From NCBI RefSeq assembly GCF_001598055.1, contig NZ_CP014845.1, positions 682,001 through 746,000 of the forward strand: 64,000 nucleotides of DNA, in the 5' to 3' direction. How positions within the stretch are numbered: position 1 is the first letter of the stretch; each line of letters starts with the position of its first letter. Position numbers and translations under genes: made by a program. The notes under the pieces were generated by a model, which was not told the DNA's origin, did no database searches, and saw only the letters and a program-made list of their open reading frames with translations. Of the stretch, positions 42,677 to 53,628 are shown one piece after another. Source of the stretch: Cupriavidus nantongensis (GTDB taxonomy: Bacteria > Pseudomonadota > Gammaproteobacteria > Burkholderiales > Burkholderiaceae).

Positions 42677-43450
42677 ATGAGCACGCATCCGTTCGACCTG
42701 ACCGGCAAGGTGGCACTGGTGACCGGCGGCAATGGCGGCATTGGCCTGGGCATCGCTGAAGGACTGGCCGCGGCCGGTGCCGATATCGCGATCTGGGGCA
42801 CCAACGCGGACAAGAACGCCGCCGCCGCGGACCGGCTGGGACGGCACGGGCGCAAGGTGCATACGGAGCTTTGCGACGTGGGCGACGAGCAGGCGGTCGA
42901 TGCCGCGATCGCGCGCACGGTGGCGGCGCTGGGCCGCATCGACGGCTGCTTTGCCAACGCCGGCGTCGGCAGCGGCAGCAAGGCTCCGTTCGACCAGCTC
43001 GAGACCGAGGCCTGGCGCCGCACCTTGCGGGTCAACCTGGACGGCGCCTTTTTCACGCTGCGTGCGGCAGTGCGGCAGATGCTGGTGCAGGGCGAGGGCG
43101 GCGTGCTGTGCAGCACGGCCTCGGTCGCCGCCATCGAAGGCGCGCCGCGCGCCGAGCACTACGCCGCCACCAAGGGCGGCGTGATCTCGATGATGCGCGG
43201 GCTGGCCGTCGAGTATGCGCGCAAGGGCATACGCGCCCATTCGATCCTGCCGGGCTGGATCAGGACCGAGATGACCAGCGCGGCGCAGGGCAACGATGCC
43301 TTCCAGGAGATGGTGCACAAGCGCGTGCCGATGCGCCGCTGGGGCGAGGGCAGCGACTTCGCCGGCATCGCGGTCTACCTGATGAGCCCAGCTTCGGCCT
43401 ACCACACCGGCGATACCTTCGTCATCGACGGCGGCTATACGTTGTTCTGA
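42677..43450 (+). CDS. Short-chain dehydrogenase/reductase
   Basis: 257 residues, classical SDR: TGGNGGIGLGIA, NAGVGSG, STASVAA and YAATK are the cofactor motif, the structural NAG and the catalytic Ser and Tyr-Lys. Its end [13 protein letters not shown] is normal for the glucose dehydrogenase/FabG-like group. ATG at 42677 after GAGGAG (42665-42670). The last 16 bases overlap the end of the convergent phosphoesterase gene. Substrate unknown. Confidence 0.88.
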   Translation: MSTHPFDLTGKVALVTGGNGGIGLGIAEGLAAAGADIAIWGTNADKNAAAADRLGRHGRKVHTELCDVGDEQAVDAAIARTVAALGRIDGCFANAGVGSGSKAPFDQLETEAWRRTLRVNLDGAFFTLRAAVRQMLVQGEGGVLCSTASVAAIEGAPRAEHYAATKGGVISMMRGLAVEYARKGIRAHSILPGWIRTEMTSAAQGNDAFQEMVHKRVPMRRWGEGSDFAGIAVYLMSPASAYHTGDTFVIDGGYTLF

Positions 43451-44154
43451 CCGCTGTTCTGACGCCTGGGGCCCACCGGCCAGACCCTGCCGCCGCCGAC
43501 CACATAGGCGCGCTCGTCGGCCTGCGGCCGCACTGTGGCATGGCCGGTGAAGGCGCCGAACGCGGGCAGGATGGCGCCGCGCGGCCCGAACAGGAAGCAC
43601 GGCAGGCGCAGGCTGTCGGCGCCGCTGCCGCGCAAGCGGCAGGCCGGGTGCAGGTGACCGGCGAGCACATAGCCGAGCGGTGAAGTGCCGGGCATATGGC
43701 ACAGCGCGAACGGCCCCGCCACCGCCGGCTCGGACACCACGGCAATCTCGAGCGACGCGGGCGGGTCGCCCGCGCGCGCGTCGTGGTTGCCGCGCACCAA
43801 CGTGCAGCGCAAGTGCGCCGGCAATTCTTGACGCCAGTCGTACAGCGCCTGCAATACCGACGGCGTGCGCGACGCGCGCGCGTGCAGGAAGTCGCCCAGG
43901 AACACCAGTTCGTCGACCGGCAGCTGCCGCACCAGGCGGGTCAGCACTGCGAGGTTGTCGCCGGTAGTGCCATGCGGCACCGGCTGCCCCAGCGCGCGGA
44001 ACGCCGCGGCCTTGCCGAAGTGGACGTCGGCCACCATCAGCATGCCGGCCGCCGGCCACCACAGCGCATGTTCGGGCAGCAGCCACAGGGTCTCGCTGGC
44101 GGCAACCACCGCCATCGCGCCACCCTGCTCCAAAGTGCGGGCGTCGGGATTCAT
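43435..44154 (-). CDS. Ligase-associated metallophosphoesterase (MPE)
   Basis: 239 residues, calcineurin-like phosphoesterase. Metal ligands are in [27 protein letters not shown] and AGHLHPAC. In Pseudomonas putida the protein encoded at this place in the same four-gene cluster is a manganese-dependent single-strand DNA endonuclease. The start at ATG 44154 overlaps the helicase stop by 4 bases; ATG 44115 is an alternative start that gives the usual compact N-terminus. Last gene of the exo-lig-lhr-mpe operon. Confidence 0.9.
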   Translation of the reverse strand: MNPDARTLEQGGAMAVVAASETLWLLPEHALWWPAAGMLMVADVHFGKAAAFRALGQPVPHGTTGDNLAVLTRLVRQLPVDELVFLGDFLHARASRTPSVLQALYDWRQELPAHLRCTLVRGNHDARAGDPPASLEIAVVSEPAVAGPFALCHMPGTSPLGYVLAGHLHPACRLRGSGADSLRLPCFLFGPRGAILPAFGAFTGHATVRPQADERAYVVGGGRVWPVGPRRQNSGQNNV

Positions 44155-46856
44155 AGCAGCGGCAACGGCTTCGACGGCTTGCGCGGACGCCGCGGCCGGC
44201 GCGCGGTGCGGGCGGACGGGCCGGCATGGTCGGCCATGCCGAAGCGCGCGGCTTCGGCCACGGCATCGGCCATCATCCCGGCCGGCATGCCCGCGGCTTC
44301 GCCGGGCTCGGGCCCGGCCGCCAGTTCCAGGTCGGCCAGCATCCGGGCGATGCGATCGGCGAGCTTTTCGGTGCTGAGCTTCTCGCGCAGGAATTCCACC
44401 ACCAGCGGGAACGACAGCGGCGTGGGCCGCTTCAGCGCGTGCAGGTCCAGCTTCAGTGCGGACAGCCGCTCCAGTGTCGCGGCGAGCCGGTGCGCGTCCA
44501 GCTCCTGCATCAGCACTTCGCGTTCGGCCTGGCCCAGCAGCAGGTTGCCGGGGTCGTGCTTGCGGAAGACCTCGTAGAACAGGCTGGATGATGCCTGCAG
44601 CTGGCGCGCGCTCTTGGGCGCGCCGGGGTAGCCCTGGAAGATCAGCCCGGCGATGCGGGCAATCTCGCGAAATCTTCGCAACGACAGCTCGCCGGCGTTG
44701 AGGCTGCCCAGCACGTCGGCAGCCAGGTCGCGCCGGCGCTCGTCGGCCAGGACCTGCGGCAGCCAGCGGGCCCAGTCCACCGGCGCCGACGCCAGCAGTT
44801 CCAGCCCGTAGTCGTTGACCGCCACCGAGAACGTAGCCGGCACCTGTTGTCCCAGCCGCCATGCCAGCAGGCTGCCCAGGCCAAGGTGGACCGAGCGCCC
44901 GGCGAACGGATAAAGGAACAGGTGCCAGCCTTCGCGAGATTGCAGCGATTCTGCCAGCAGGGTATGGCGCGACGGCAGCGCCGACCACTGCGCCTGCAGG
45001 TCGACCAGCGGCTGGATCAGCGGCAGCTCGGGGGTGTCGCGCAGATCCAGCCGGCCCGCCGCGGCGGCGGCGAGCGTGTCGATCACGGCCTCGGCCAGCT
45101 CGGTCGACATCGGCATCTTGCCGCCGTTCCAGCGCGGCACCACCGGGCGCCGGCCGGTGGCGCGGCGCACGAAGGCGGTCATCTCCTGCACCCGCACCAG
45201 TTCGAGCAGCCGGCCGCCGAACAGGAAGCAGTCGCCGGGCGCGAGCCGCGCGATAAAGCCTTCTTCCACCGAGCCCAGCGAGGCGCCGCCGCTGCCGGCG
45301 CGGCTCCAGTAGCGCACCTGCATGGTGGCATCGCTGACGATGGTGCCCACGCTCATGCGATGGCGCCGTGCCAGCCCCGCGTCCGGAACGCGCCAGACGC
45401 CTGCCTCGTCCGGCACCGCGCGGCGGAAATCCGGATACGCCGACAGCGTGGCGCCACCCTGGCGCACGAAGTCCAGGCACCACTGCCATTCCTCATCGGT
45501 CAGGCCGCGGTAGGCCCAGGCCGAGCGCACCTCGGCCAGCAACGCTCCGGGCCGGAAGCCGCCGCCCAGTGCCACCGTCACCAGGTGCTGCACCAGCACG
45601 TCGAGCGGTTTGTCGGGCGACTCGCGCGCCTCGATCCGGCCTGCCTGCACCGCGTGCCGCGCGGCCACGGCCTCGACCAGTTCCAGGCTGTGCGTGGGCA
45701 CTACCGTCACGCGCGAGGCGCGGCCGGGCGCATGGCCGGAGCGCCCGGCGCGCTGCAGCAGGCGCGCCACCCCTTTGGGTGAGCCCACCTGCAGCACGCG
45801 CTCCACCGGCAGGAAGTCGACGCCAAGGTCCAGGCTGGAGGTGCACACCACCGCGCGCAGCGCGCCGTTCTTCAGGTTCAGCTCGACCCATTCGCGCACC
45901 GCACGGTCGAGCGAGCCGTGGTGCAGGGCAATCTCGCCGGCCCAGTCCGGCCGCGCGTCGAGCAGCGCCTGGTACCACAGCTCGGCCTGCGAGCGCGTAT
46001 TCAGGAAGACCAGCGTGGTGCCGCCGTGCGCGAGTTCTTCGACCACATGCGGCAGCATCGACAGGCCCAGGTGGCCGGCAAACGGGAAGCGGCTGGCACT
46101 GTCGGGCAGCAGGGTATCGATCACCAGGGTCTTCGGCGTATGGCCGTGCACCAGTACGCGCCGCTCGCCGGGCACGCCGCTCAGCAGCACGTCGGCCGCG
46201 TGCGGCAGGTTGCCGAGCGTGGCCGACAGCCCCCATACCATCAGCGCGGGCTGCCATTGCCGCAGCCGCGCCAGCGCCAGCTGCACCTGCACGCCGCGCT
46301 TGTTGCCGAGCAGCTCGTGCCATTCGTCGACCACCACCATGCGCACGCGCCGCAGCGTGTCGTGCGCGTCGGCACGGGTCAGCATCAGCGTCAGGCTTTC
46401 GGGCGTGGTCACCAGCGCGGTCGGCAAGCGCCGCTGCTGCGCCGCGCGCTCGGCGCTGCCGGTGTCGCCGGTGCGCAGCGCCACGGTCCAGTCGAGATCC
46501 AGCTCGGCCAGCGGCGCCTGCAGCGCACGCGTGGTGTCGGCCGCCAGCGCGCGCATCGGCGTCAGCCACAGCACGGTCAGCGGCGGCGCGGGCTTGTCGT
46601 GCGACGGGGCCGCGCGCGGCGTGGCGAACGCCATCAGCGCGCCGAGCCACGCCGCATAGGTCTTGCCGGTGCCGGTGGTGGCGTGCAGCAGCCCGCTCTG
46701 CCCACGCGCGATCGCGGTCCAGACTTCGCGCTGGAAGGCGAAGGGCTGCCAGCCGCGCGCGTCGAACAGCGCCTGCATGCCCTGGGCCACGGTCAATGGA
46801 GGCGGGGTGGGCGCCGGATCGATCGCGGGCTGGCGCGCGGCGCGCGGCGGGTTCAT
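44151..46856 (-). CDS. Lhr-type DNA helicase (ligase-associated)
   Basis: 901 residues, SF2 helicase. Walker A TGTGKTY at residues 61-67, motif II DEWH, motif III SATLGN and motif [15 protein letters not shown] are present, followed by the Lhr winged-helix and beta-barrel core. This is the Lhr-Core length, without the large C-terminal extension of E. coli Lhr. Such helicases track 3'-5' on DNA and unwind RNA:DNA hybrids. The ATG at 46856 overlaps the ligase stop by 4 bases. Its about 60 C-terminal residues are a basic low-complexity tail. Confidence 0.92.
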   Translation of the reverse strand: MNPPRAARQPAIDPAPTPPPLTVAQGMQALFDARGWQPFAFQREVWTAIARGQSGLLHATTGTGKTYAAWLGALMAFATPRAAPSHDKPAPPLTVLWLTPMRALAADTTRALQAPLAELDLDWTVALRTGDTGSAERAAQQRRLPTALVTTPESLTLMLTRADAHDTLRRVRMVVVDEWHELLGNKRGVQVQLALARLRQWQPALMVWGLSATLGNLPHAADVLLSGVPGERRVLVHGHTPKTLVIDTLLPDSASRFPFAGHLGLSMLPHVVEELAHGGTTLVFLNTRSQAELWYQALLDARPDWAGEIALHHGSLDRAVREWVELNLKNGALRAVVCTSSLDLGVDFLPVERVLQVGSPKGVARLLQRAGRSGHAPGRASRVTVVPTHSLELVEAVAARHAVQAGRIEARESPDKPLDVLVQHLVTVALGGGFRPGALLAEVRSAWAYRGLTDEEWQWCLDFVRQGGATLSAYPDFRRAVPDEAGVWRVPDAGLARRHRMSVGTIVSDATMQVRYWSRAGSGGASLGSVEEGFIARLAPGDCFLFGGRLLELVRVQEMTAFVRRATGRRPVVPRWNGGKMPMSTELAEAVIDTLAAAAAGRLDLRDTPELPLIQPLVDLQAQWSALPSRHTLLAESLQSREGWHLFLYPFAGRSVHLGLGSLLAWRLGQQVPATFSVAVNDYGLELLASAPVDWARWLPQVLADERRRDLAADVLGSLNAGELSLRRFREIARIAGLIFQGYPGAPKSARQLQASSSLFYEVFRKHDPGNLLLGQAEREVLMQELDAHRLAATLERLSALKLDLHALKRPTPLSFPLVVEFLREKLSTEKLADRIARMLADLELAAGPEPGEAAGMPAGMMADAVAEAARFGMADHAGPSARTARRPRRPRKPSKPLPLL

Positions 46857-48526
46857 GCCGCATCCTCCCGCGGCGCGCCGGGGACCGGCAGCATCGCTTC
46901 GAGCGTGGCCAGCGTATCGGCCTCGTCGATCGGCTTGTCGGTGCGCCAGCGCAGCATGCGCGGAAAGCGCACCGCGATGCCGCTCTTGTGGCGGCCGCTG
47001 CGGGCAATGCCTTCGAAGCCGAGCTCGAACACCTGGGTCGGCTCCACGCTGCGCACCGGCCCGAATTTCTCGACCGTGGTGCGGCGGACGATGGCGTCGA
47101 CCGCGCGCATCTCGGCATCGGTCAGCCCGGAATAGGCCTTGGCGAACGGCACCAGCGTGCGGCCCGGCGTACCTGGCGGGCCGTTCCAGACCGCGAAGGT
47201 GAAGTCGGTATAGAGGCTGGCGCGGCGACCGTGGCCGCGCTGCGCGTAGACCAGCACGGCATCGATCGAGTAAGGGTCGATCTTCCACTTCCACCAGACC
47301 CCGACATCCTTGGTGCGGCCCGCGCCATAGGCCGCGCCCGCGGCCTTCAGCATGAAGCCCTCCACGCCCAGCTCGCGCGAGGCGTCGCGCAGGCGGGCAT
47401 AGTGTTCCCAGCTGTCGGCCTCGACCAGCGGGCTCAGTTCCAGCGCGGGGTGGACGTGCGCCGCCACCACCTGTTCCAGCTGCGCACGGCGCTCGGCTTG
47501 CGGGCGGGTGCGCCAGTCCTCGCCCTGCCACTCGAGCAGGTCGTACGCCATCAGGAGCGCCGGTGCTTCGCGCAGCAGCCTGGTGCTCAGCGTCTTGCGG
47601 CCGATGCGCTGCTGCAGCAGCGCGAACGGCTGCACGCGCCCCTGCTGCCAGATCACGATCTCGCCGTCGAGCACGGTGCCGTCCGGCAGCGGCGCGGCGG
47701 CCTGCTGCAGTTCCGGGAAGCGTTCGGTGATCAGCTCCTCGCCGCGCGACCACAGCCAGGTCTGGCCGCCGCGCCGCACCAGCTGGGCGCGGATGCCGTC
47801 CCACTTCCACTCGACCAGCCACGCGCCGGGCGCGCCCAGCACGGTGTCGAACTGCTCGGCCGGGGCCTGCAGCGGATGGGCCAGGAAAAACGGATACGGC
47901 TGGCCGCCGGCGCGCAGCGCGCGGTCGTCTTCGTCCTCGGGCGCAAGCAAGGCCAGGAAGCGCGCCGCGTCGGGGCGCGCCGACAGGTCGGTGTAGCCGA
48001 CCATGCGCTCGGCCACGCGCTTGGGGTCGATACCGGCCACCTCGCCCAGCGCGCGCGTCACCAGCAGCCGCGACACGCCCACGCGGAAGGCGCCGGTGAT
48101 CAGCTTGAACAGCACCAGCCGGCCATGCGCGTCGAGCGGGCGCCACAGCGCATCGAGCCGCGGCTGCAGTGCTTCCGGCGGCAGTCCGCGCAACGGCAGC
48201 AGCCGCTGCTCGACCCATTCGGCCAGGCCGGCGTGATCGGCATCGCGCGGGTCCGGCAGCAGCAGCGCGATGGTTTCGGCGAGATCGCCGACCGCCTGAT
48301 AGCTTTCCTCGAACAGCCAGTCGGGCAGGTCGGCGGCCTGCCGTGCCAGGTCGCGCAGCAGCGATACCGGCACGATCTGGCGCGGCTTGCCGCCCGCCAG
48401 GAAATAAACGGCCCACGCGGCATCCTCGGGCGGCGCGGTGCGCAAGTAATCGACCAGCGCGGCCAGCCGGGCCTTGGTCGACGTGGTGCCGTCGAGCGCG
48501 GCGTAGAGGTCGGCAAAGGCCTTCAT
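46853..48526 (-). CDS. ATP-dependent DNA ligase
   Basis: 557 residues: an N-terminal DNA-binding domain (about 1-200), nucleotidyltransferase domain with the adenylated lysine K241 in EWKWDGIR, motif [13 protein letters not shown], motif [15 protein letters not shown], and a C-terminal OB-fold ending [17 protein letters not shown]. It seals nicks with ATP, unlike the house-keeping NAD+ ligase. ATG at 48526. It overlaps its neighbours on both sides by 4 bases, in a repair operon with nuclease and helicase. Confidence 0.95.
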   Translation of the reverse strand: MKAFADLYAALDGTTSTKARLAALVDYLRTAPPEDAAWAVYFLAGGKPRQIVPVSLLRDLARQAADLPDWLFEESYQAVGDLAETIALLLPDPRDADHAGLAEWVEQRLLPLRGLPPEALQPRLDALWRPLDAHGRLVLFKLITGAFRVGVSRLLVTRALGEVAGIDPKRVAERMVGYTDLSARPDAARFLALLAPEDEDDRALRAGGQPYPFFLAHPLQAPAEQFDTVLGAPGAWLVEWKWDGIRAQLVRRGGQTWLWSRGEELITERFPELQQAAAPLPDGTVLDGEIVIWQQGRVQPFALLQQRIGRKTLSTRLLREAPALLMAYDLLEWQGEDWRTRPQAERRAQLEQVVAAHVHPALELSPLVEADSWEHYARLRDASRELGVEGFMLKAAGAAYGAGRTKDVGVWWKWKIDPYSIDAVLVYAQRGHGRRASLYTDFTFAVWNGPPGTPGRTLVPFAKAYSGLTDAEMRAVDAIVRRTTVEKFGPVRSVEPTQVFELGFEGIARSGRHKSGIAVRFPRMLRWRTDKPIDEADTLATLEAMLPVPGAPREDAA

Positions 48527-49626
48527 GGTGCGGCCTCTTCGTGGCCCGCTTCGCCGGGCACCGCCGGGTCCGGGCGCGCGGCTTCATCGTCGTCGCCGTA
48601 CTCGGTGTCGAAGGCCTGCGCCTGCCAGCCGCGCTCGCCCAGATAGCGCACCATCACCGGCACGTTGCCGTGGGTCACGATGATGCGTGCGGCGCCGGTG
48701 GCGCTGATCGCCTGCAGCAGTCCGGGCCAGTCGGCATGGTCGGACAGCGCAAAGCCGCGGTCGACGCCGCGCCGCCGGCGCGTGCCGCGCAGCTGCATCC
48801 AGCCGCTGGCGAAGGCGTCCGAGGCATCGCCGAACCGCCGCAGCCACGGCGAACGCTGTGCCGATGGCGGTGCCACCACCAGCGCCTGGCGCAGCAGCGG
48901 GCTGCGCGCCGGCAGTTCGGTGGCCAGCGCCATCGGCGGCAGTGCGACGCCGGCCTCGGCATAGGCCGCGTTGAGCTGCGTCAGCGCGCCATGCACGATC
49001 ACCGGGCCGGGCATGCCATCGGCGCCGGCATGCCGCAGCAGGCCGTGCAGGATGCGCTGCGCCTTGCCGAAGGTATAGGCGTAGACGATGCTGGCGCGCC
49101 CGGCGCGGACGTTGGCCTGCCACCAGTCGAAGATCTCGGCCATCAGCGTCGCCTGCGGCGGCCAGCGGTAGATCGGCAGGCCGAACGTGCTTTCGGTGAT
49201 GAAGGTATCGCAGGGCACCGGCTCGAACGGGTCGCAGGTGCCGTCGGCTTCCAGCTTGTAGTCGCCGGAGGCCACCCAGACCTGCCCGCCATGCTCGAGC
49301 CGCACTTGCGCGGAGCCCAGCACGTGCCCGGCCGGATGCAGGCTCAGCGTGACGCCGTGGTGGGTGATGCGTTCGCCGTAGCGCAGGGTATCGAGCTGGA
49401 TGCCGGGCAGCCGCGCCAGCAGCACGCCGCGGCCGGGCGCGGCGCACAGGTAGTGCGCATGGCCGAAACGGGCGTGGTCGGAGTGCGCATGCGTGATGAC
49501 GGCGCGCTCGACCGGGCGCCATGGATCGATGTAGAAATCGCCGGGCGGGCAATAGAGGCCTTCCGGCCGGGCGACGATCAGGTCGCCGGGGCGGGCGGAA
49601 TCCGGGAGCGGCCGGGTGGTGTCCAA
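48523..49626 (-). CDS. Ligase-associated DNA exonuclease (metallo-beta-lactamase/beta-CASP)
   Basis: 367 residues with MBL motif [11 protein letters not shown] near residue 47, [18 protein letters not shown] and the beta-CASP ending ([16 protein letters not shown]). It resembles SNM1/CPSF73-like nucleases; the cluster homologue has DNA exonuclease activity. The initiation codon is TTG at 49626 with AGGAGG at 49638-49633 on the minus strand, 6 bases upstream; a GTG 18 bases further up overlaps that site. First gene of the repair operon. Confidence 0.9.
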   Translation of the reverse strand: MDTTRPLPDSARPGDLIVARPEGLYCPPGDFYIDPWRPVERAVITHAHSDHARFGHAHYLCAAPGRGVLLARLPGIQLDTLRYGERITHHGVTLSLHPAGHVLGSAQVRLEHGGQVWVASGDYKLEADGTCDPFEPVPCDTFITESTFGLPIYRWPPQATLMAEIFDWWQANVRAGRASIVYAYTFGKAQRILHGLLRHAGADGMPGPVIVHGALTQLNAAYAEAGVALPPMALATELPARSPLLRQALVVAPPSAQRSPWLRRFGDASDAFASGWMQLRGTRRRRGVDRGFALSDHADWPGLLQAISATGAARIIVTHGNVPVMVRYLGERGWQAQAFDTEYGDDDEAARPDPAVPGEAGHEEAAP

Positions 49627-49804
49627 GCGTGCCTCCTGATGCACTGCGGCCGACGCGGCCGCGATGCTCCCGCGGTGGGAGACCTGGGCATCATACTGCG
49701 CTAAGCCGCGCGGTGTGGAGGCGGTGGGGGCTGGTTCGGGTGTCGGTGGGGGTCTGACAATATGCAGGCCGCGGAGGCCGTGCTTCGGCGCAACCGCGCT
49801 GATG

Positions 49805-49937
49805 GTTTGCTCCCCTCTCCCGCGTGCGGGAGAGGGGCCGGGGGAGAGGGCGGGCGCTGGCAATAGCGACGGGGGGCACTTCGTGGAGGCTTCGGCCCTC
49901 TCCCCCAACCCCTCTCCCGCCGGGCGGGAGAGGGAGC
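49805..49937. repeat. Composite REP-like element, copy 2
   Basis: 133 bp with the same order as copy 1 at 16077: a hairpin (CCCCTCTCCCGC/GCGGGAGAGGGG, 49811-49836), GGGGGAGAGGG, a divergent middle, CCCTCTCCCCC and a second hairpin ending in GCGGGAGAGGG. It lies between the end of the FAD oxidoreductase gene and the exonuclease start. The rest of 49627-49994 shows no gene. Confidence 0.85.
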
Positions 49938-49994
49938 TATCACGGCGGGCGGCAGGGAATGGCGAGCGTTTGCAGCCGGCAGCCGCCAGACGGC

Positions 49995-51440
49995 TTACAG
50001 CACGTCGTCCTTCAGGTGATACCAGTGATACAACACCCGCTGCCCCAGCCTCCGGAACGGCGCGAACATCTGCGATTCCACCATCTCGCGCACGTTCGGG
50101 AACGGCAGCGGCGAGCCGAAGATCGGCAATTCCGGCAGCGCCGACGACTTGCCGGCGATCAGCGCGGCCAGGCGCTTGCCGGCCTGGGCGGAATACATCA
50201 CGCCGTTGCCGCCGTAGCCCATGGCGTAGTAGATCGACTGCGCCGGGTCGGGCTGGGTGATGCGCGGCATCATGTCGTGGCTGACGTCGACCCAGCCCCA
50301 CCACGAATAGTCGATCTGGATGCCCTGCAGCGCGGGGAATTTGCAGTGCATGTCGGCGATCAGCTTCTGCTTGTACTGGTCCTGCGGCGCGTCGTTGCCG
50401 GTAATCGCGCTGCGGCTGCCGATCTGCAGGCGGCCGTCTGGCATCAGCCGGTAGTAGTGGCGCAGGATGCGGGTATCGGTAATGACCTGCGTGGTGCGGA
50501 AGTTGCACGCGGCCAGTTCGTCGGCGGTGAGCGGGCGCGTGACGATGGAGTTCGACAGGATCGGGAACAGCCGGTTCTTCAGCTCGCGGTGCAGCGACTG
50601 CGAGGTGTAGCCGCCGGTGGCCACGCCCACGGCGCGGGCGCGCACGATGCCGCCCGGGGTGCGCAGGTAGTGCACGCCATTGCGCGTTTCCCAGCCGGTC
50701 ACGGGGCTCGATGGATGCACCTTGGCGCCGAGTGCGCGCGCGCGGCGCAGGTAGCCGAAGGCGAGCTTGCCGGCATGGATGCCGATGCCTTCGGGCTCGT
50801 GCATGGCGCCGGCGGCTTCCTTGTCGTCGACGTATTCGCGCCGCACGGTGTCGGCGTCGAGGATGCGCGCGTCGTAGTTGAAGACCTCGCGCAGGATCTT
50901 CGCTTCCTTCTCCAGCGCGGGCATCACCTTGTCGCGGTGCGCGATGTACAGGTGGCCGCCGGGCTGCGGATCGCAGTCGATGTCCTTGATCAGCCCCTTG
51001 AAGGTCTCCATGCCGTCGCAGACCTCCCGGTGCAGGCGCAGCGCGGTATCGAGGCCGTAGCGCTGGATCCACTGCGAGCGCTTGAGCCGCCCCGACGCGC
51101 ATTGCGCCTGGCCCCCATTGCGCGTGCTGCAGCCCCAGCTGACGCGGTTGGCCTCGAGCACCGTGGCCTTGATGCCGTATTCCTGCGCCAGGAAGATGGC
51201 GCAGGTCAGGCCGGTGAAGCCCGAGCCGATGATGGCGACGTCGACGTCGATATCGTGGATGATCGGGCCGTCGTCGGCGGGCGGCTCGCCCGCGGTGCCG
51301 ATCCAGTAGGTCGGCGCGTATTCCCGGCCGTGGCCGGGCGTGGGCGTGTGCAGCGGATCGTAGGCGGGGTCGTACGGCCGGGTCGGGGCGGTCGACTGCT
51401 CGCCGGCCAGGAGGCTGCTGCGGGGAGCTACGGCTTGCAT
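49995..51440 (-). CDS. FAD-dependent amine/amino-acid oxidoreductase (DadA/PuuB-like)
   Basis: 481 residues, DAO-family fold. The FAD motif VDVAIIGSGFTGLTCAIFLAQ lies at about residue 66, after a 60-residue N-terminal extension with no signal peptide. ATRNGGQAQ-like segment STRNGGQAQCASG and the C-terminal YYAMGYGGNGVMYSAQAGKRLA are typical of gamma-glutamylputrescine oxidase and related enzymes. It is the last gene of permease-MocR-NTF2-FAD on the minus strand and may oxidise a polyamine or D/imino acid. ATG at 51440. Confidence 0.85.
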   Translation of the reverse strand: MQAVAPRSSLLAGEQSTAPTRPYDPAYDPLHTPTPGHGREYAPTYWIGTAGEPPADDGPIIHDIDVDVAIIGSGFTGLTCAIFLAQEYGIKATVLEANRVSWGCSTRNGGQAQCASGRLKRSQWIQRYGLDTALRLHREVCDGMETFKGLIKDIDCDPQPGGHLYIAHRDKVMPALEKEAKILREVFNYDARILDADTVRREYVDDKEAAGAMHEPEGIGIHAGKLAFGYLRRARALGAKVHPSSPVTGWETRNGVHYLRTPGGIVRARAVGVATGGYTSQSLHRELKNRLFPILSNSIVTRPLTADELAACNFRTTQVITDTRILRHYYRLMPDGRLQIGSRSAITGNDAPQDQYKQKLIADMHCKFPALQGIQIDYSWWGWVDVSHDMMPRITQPDPAQSIYYAMGYGGNGVMYSAQAGKRLAALIAGKSSALPELPIFGSPLPFPNVREMVESQMFAPFRRLGQRVLYHWYHLKDDVL

Positions 51441-51456
51441 GGCGCGTCTCCTCGCT

Positions 51457-51858
51457 TCAGGCTGCGGCTACCACCGGCGGGCGGTCCTTGCGGTAGGCGT
51501 TCTTCACCGCGATCTTGCCGCCGCGGAAGGTGAACACGTCGACCATGCGCGCCTCGATGCGGGCGCCGTCGGCGCGGGTGCCGCGGAAGGTGGATTCGCT
51601 GACGCCGCGGTCGCCGACGACGAAGTGGTCGCCATCGACCCACTGCGCATCGGGGAAGGTCTGCCAGGCCAGCTGAAAGCCTTCGCGCACGGCCTCGCGG
51701 CCGACGAAGCTGCGGCCCAGCAGGTCGGGGCCGGCGACGCCGTGGAACACGCAGTCGTCGGCCATGCAGGCCATCAGCGCGTCGATGTCGTGGCGGTTCC
51801 AGGCGTCGTTGAAGGCTTGCAGCAGTTCGATGCCGGCGGCGGTGTTGTCCTTGGACAT
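51457..51858 (-). CDS. SnoaL/NTF2-like protein
   Basis: 133 residues, one NTF2-like cone fold: LLQAFNDAWNRHDIDALMACMADDCVFHGVAGPDLLGRSFVG is the typical opening, in pieces. These small domains act as isomerases, hydrolases or carriers; the substrate cannot be read. ATG at 51858 with GGAG 9 bases upstream; 16 bases before the FAD oxidoreductase start, so the two form a pair. Confidence 0.85.
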   Translation of the reverse strand: MSKDNTAAGIELLQAFNDAWNRHDIDALMACMADDCVFHGVAGPDLLGRSFVGREAVREGFQLAWQTFPDAQWVDGDHFVVGDRGVSESTFRGTRADGARIEARMVDVFTFRGGKIAVKNAYRKDRPPVVAAA

Positions 51859-51998
51859 GGCTTGGTCTCCGTGAGTGTTGTGGGCCGGTCCGTGGGGAAC
51901 CGGCCATGACTCGAGCATAGGGAAACCGGCCGCGGCGCTGTAGCGCCAGTTCGGGACTATCGCTTGGGCCAGCGGCGCGGGCGCGGCCGCGGCACCGC

Positions 51999-53561
51999 TC
52001 AGGCCGCGGGGCGGGCCCGGGAAGTGACGGAGGCGGGGGACGTTGCACCGCCGGCGGTGGCCTGCAGTTCACGCGCGACGCCGGCCAGCACGCGGATGCC
52101 GGGCTCGATGCGGTCCAGCGAGATCGACGAGTAGCCCAGCCGGAAGCCGTTGCGCGGCGCGGGCTCGGCCATGAAGAAGACGCTGCCGGGCTCGATCAGC
52201 ACGCCCTGCAGTTCCGCCAGGCGCGCCAGCGCATCGGCGTCGAGCCAGGACGGGCCTTCGATCCAGCAGGAGGCGCCGCCGGCGATCGGCACCGCGCGGA
52301 AGTCCGGCATATGCGCGGCCAGCGCCGCCAGCACCGCTTCGGCGCGCTCGCGGTGCGCGGCGGCGAGCCGGCGCAGGTGCGCGTCATAGTGGCCCAGCGA
52401 CAGGAACAGCGAGAACGCGCGCTGGATATACGCCGACGGGTGCCGCAGCATCAGCCGGCGCGCGCCGCGCAGTTCGGCGATCAGCGCGGCGGGGCCGACG
52501 ATGTAGCCGATGCGCAGGCCCGGCGCCAGGCTCTTGGACAGGCTGCCGACGTAGATCACGCGGTTGCTGCGGTCCAGGCTCTTGAGCGTGGGCGTGGGGT
52601 CGCCCTCGAAGCGGCTCTCGGCCTCGTAGTCGTCCTCGATCAGCACGAAGTCGGCTTCCTCGGCCTGCCGCAGCAGCGCCTGGCGCCGCGCCAGCGGCAT
52701 GGTGACGGTGGTCGGGCACTGGTGGCCCGGGGTCACGTAGACGTAGTCGCAGGCGCGCTGCGCGTCGGACAGCGTCAGGCCCTCGCCATCGACCGGCAGC
52801 GGCACCAGGTTCGACGTGTGCGAGCCGAAGATATTGCGCGCGTCCGGATAGCCGGGGTCCTCGATGCCCACCGGCGTGTCGGGACTGACCAGCAGGTCGG
52901 CCAGCAGGTACAGCGCCTGCTGCGCGCCCACGGTGATCACGATCTCGTCGGTGCCGGCCCAGACCCCGCGGCGCGGCAGCACGCGGGTGCGGATCTGCTG
53001 CACCAGCGACTCGTCGTCGCGCAGGATCATGTCCTGGGCCCAGTCGTGGATGTCGAGCACGCTCAGCGCCTTCAGGCAGCATTCGCGCCAGTCCGCGGTG
53101 GGGAACAGCGCCGGGTCGTACTGGCCGTAGATAAAGGGGTAGGGATAGTCGCGCCAGTTGGCGCGCTTGACGATATTGCGCTGCTGCGTGGGGCGGAACA
53201 CGAAGCGCCGTTCCCAGTCGGGCTCGCCGGCGCGCGCCGGCACCGGCTCGCCGCGCAGCGAGGCCACGCCGCTGACGCGGGTGCCGAGGATCTCGGGGTT
53301 GACGAAGTAGCCGCTGCGCTCGCGCGCGACCAGGTAGCCTTCGTCGACCAGCTGCTGGTAGGCCAGCACCACGGTGTTGCGCGCCACCCGCAGCTGCGCC
53401 GACAGCTCGCGGCTGCTGGGCAGCGGCTCGCCTTGCGGCAGCTGTTCGTCGAGGATGGCCGAGACCAGCATCTGCCGGATCTTGCCCTGCAGGCTCAGGC
53501 CCGAATGCACATGCTGCTGGAACAGTTGCGACCAGAGGGTGGTGGGAGACTTCAGGCTCAT
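51999..53561 (-). CDS. MocR-family regulator (GntR winged helix fused to aminotransferase fold)
   Basis: 520 residues: a GntR-type winged helix at about residues 20-90 (LPSSRELSAQLRVARNTVVLAYQQL) and a fold-type I aminotransferase-like domain with PLP lysine in YVGSLSKSLAPGLR and GAQQALYLLADLL. MocR proteins such as GabR and PdxR sense PLP adducts of amines or amino acids. It lies between the permease and the NTF2/FAD genes, 67 bases after the permease stop. A role in regulating amine use is likely. ATG at 53561. Confidence 0.92.
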   Translation of the reverse strand: MSLKSPTTLWSQLFQQHVHSGLSLQGKIRQMLVSAILDEQLPQGEPLPSSRELSAQLRVARNTVVLAYQQLVDEGYLVARERSGYFVNPEILGTRVSGVASLRGEPVPARAGEPDWERRFVFRPTQQRNIVKRANWRDYPYPFIYGQYDPALFPTADWRECCLKALSVLDIHDWAQDMILRDDESLVQQIRTRVLPRRGVWAGTDEIVITVGAQQALYLLADLLVSPDTPVGIEDPGYPDARNIFGSHTSNLVPLPVDGEGLTLSDAQRACDYVYVTPGHQCPTTVTMPLARRQALLRQAEEADFVLIEDDYEAESRFEGDPTPTLKSLDRSNRVIYVGSLSKSLAPGLRIGYIVGPAALIAELRGARRLMLRHPSAYIQRAFSLFLSLGHYDAHLRRLAAAHRERAEAVLAALAAHMPDFRAVPIAGGASCWIEGPSWLDADALARLAELQGVLIEPGSVFFMAEPAPRNGFRLGYSSISLDRIEPGIRVLAGVARELQATAGGATSPASVTSRARPAA

Positions 53562-53628
53562 GGGGCAGGGGGCGTTTGCCGAATGGCGAAGCGCGCCAGC
53601 ATACTGCACTGGCGCGCCGCGCGGCACA

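Noticed and set aside
44151..48587. A 1478-codon open frame that looks like a giant fusion
   Set aside because: The helicase part is real, but upstream of 46856 the frame gives an Ala/Arg/Gly-rich shadow of the ligase gene. The helicase has its own ATG overlapping the ligase stop.
48523..51102. Exonuclease frame extended upstream into the FAD oxidoreductase gene
   Set aside because: The extension is low-complexity shadow coding; the TTG at 49626 with AGGAGG is a better start, and family length fits.
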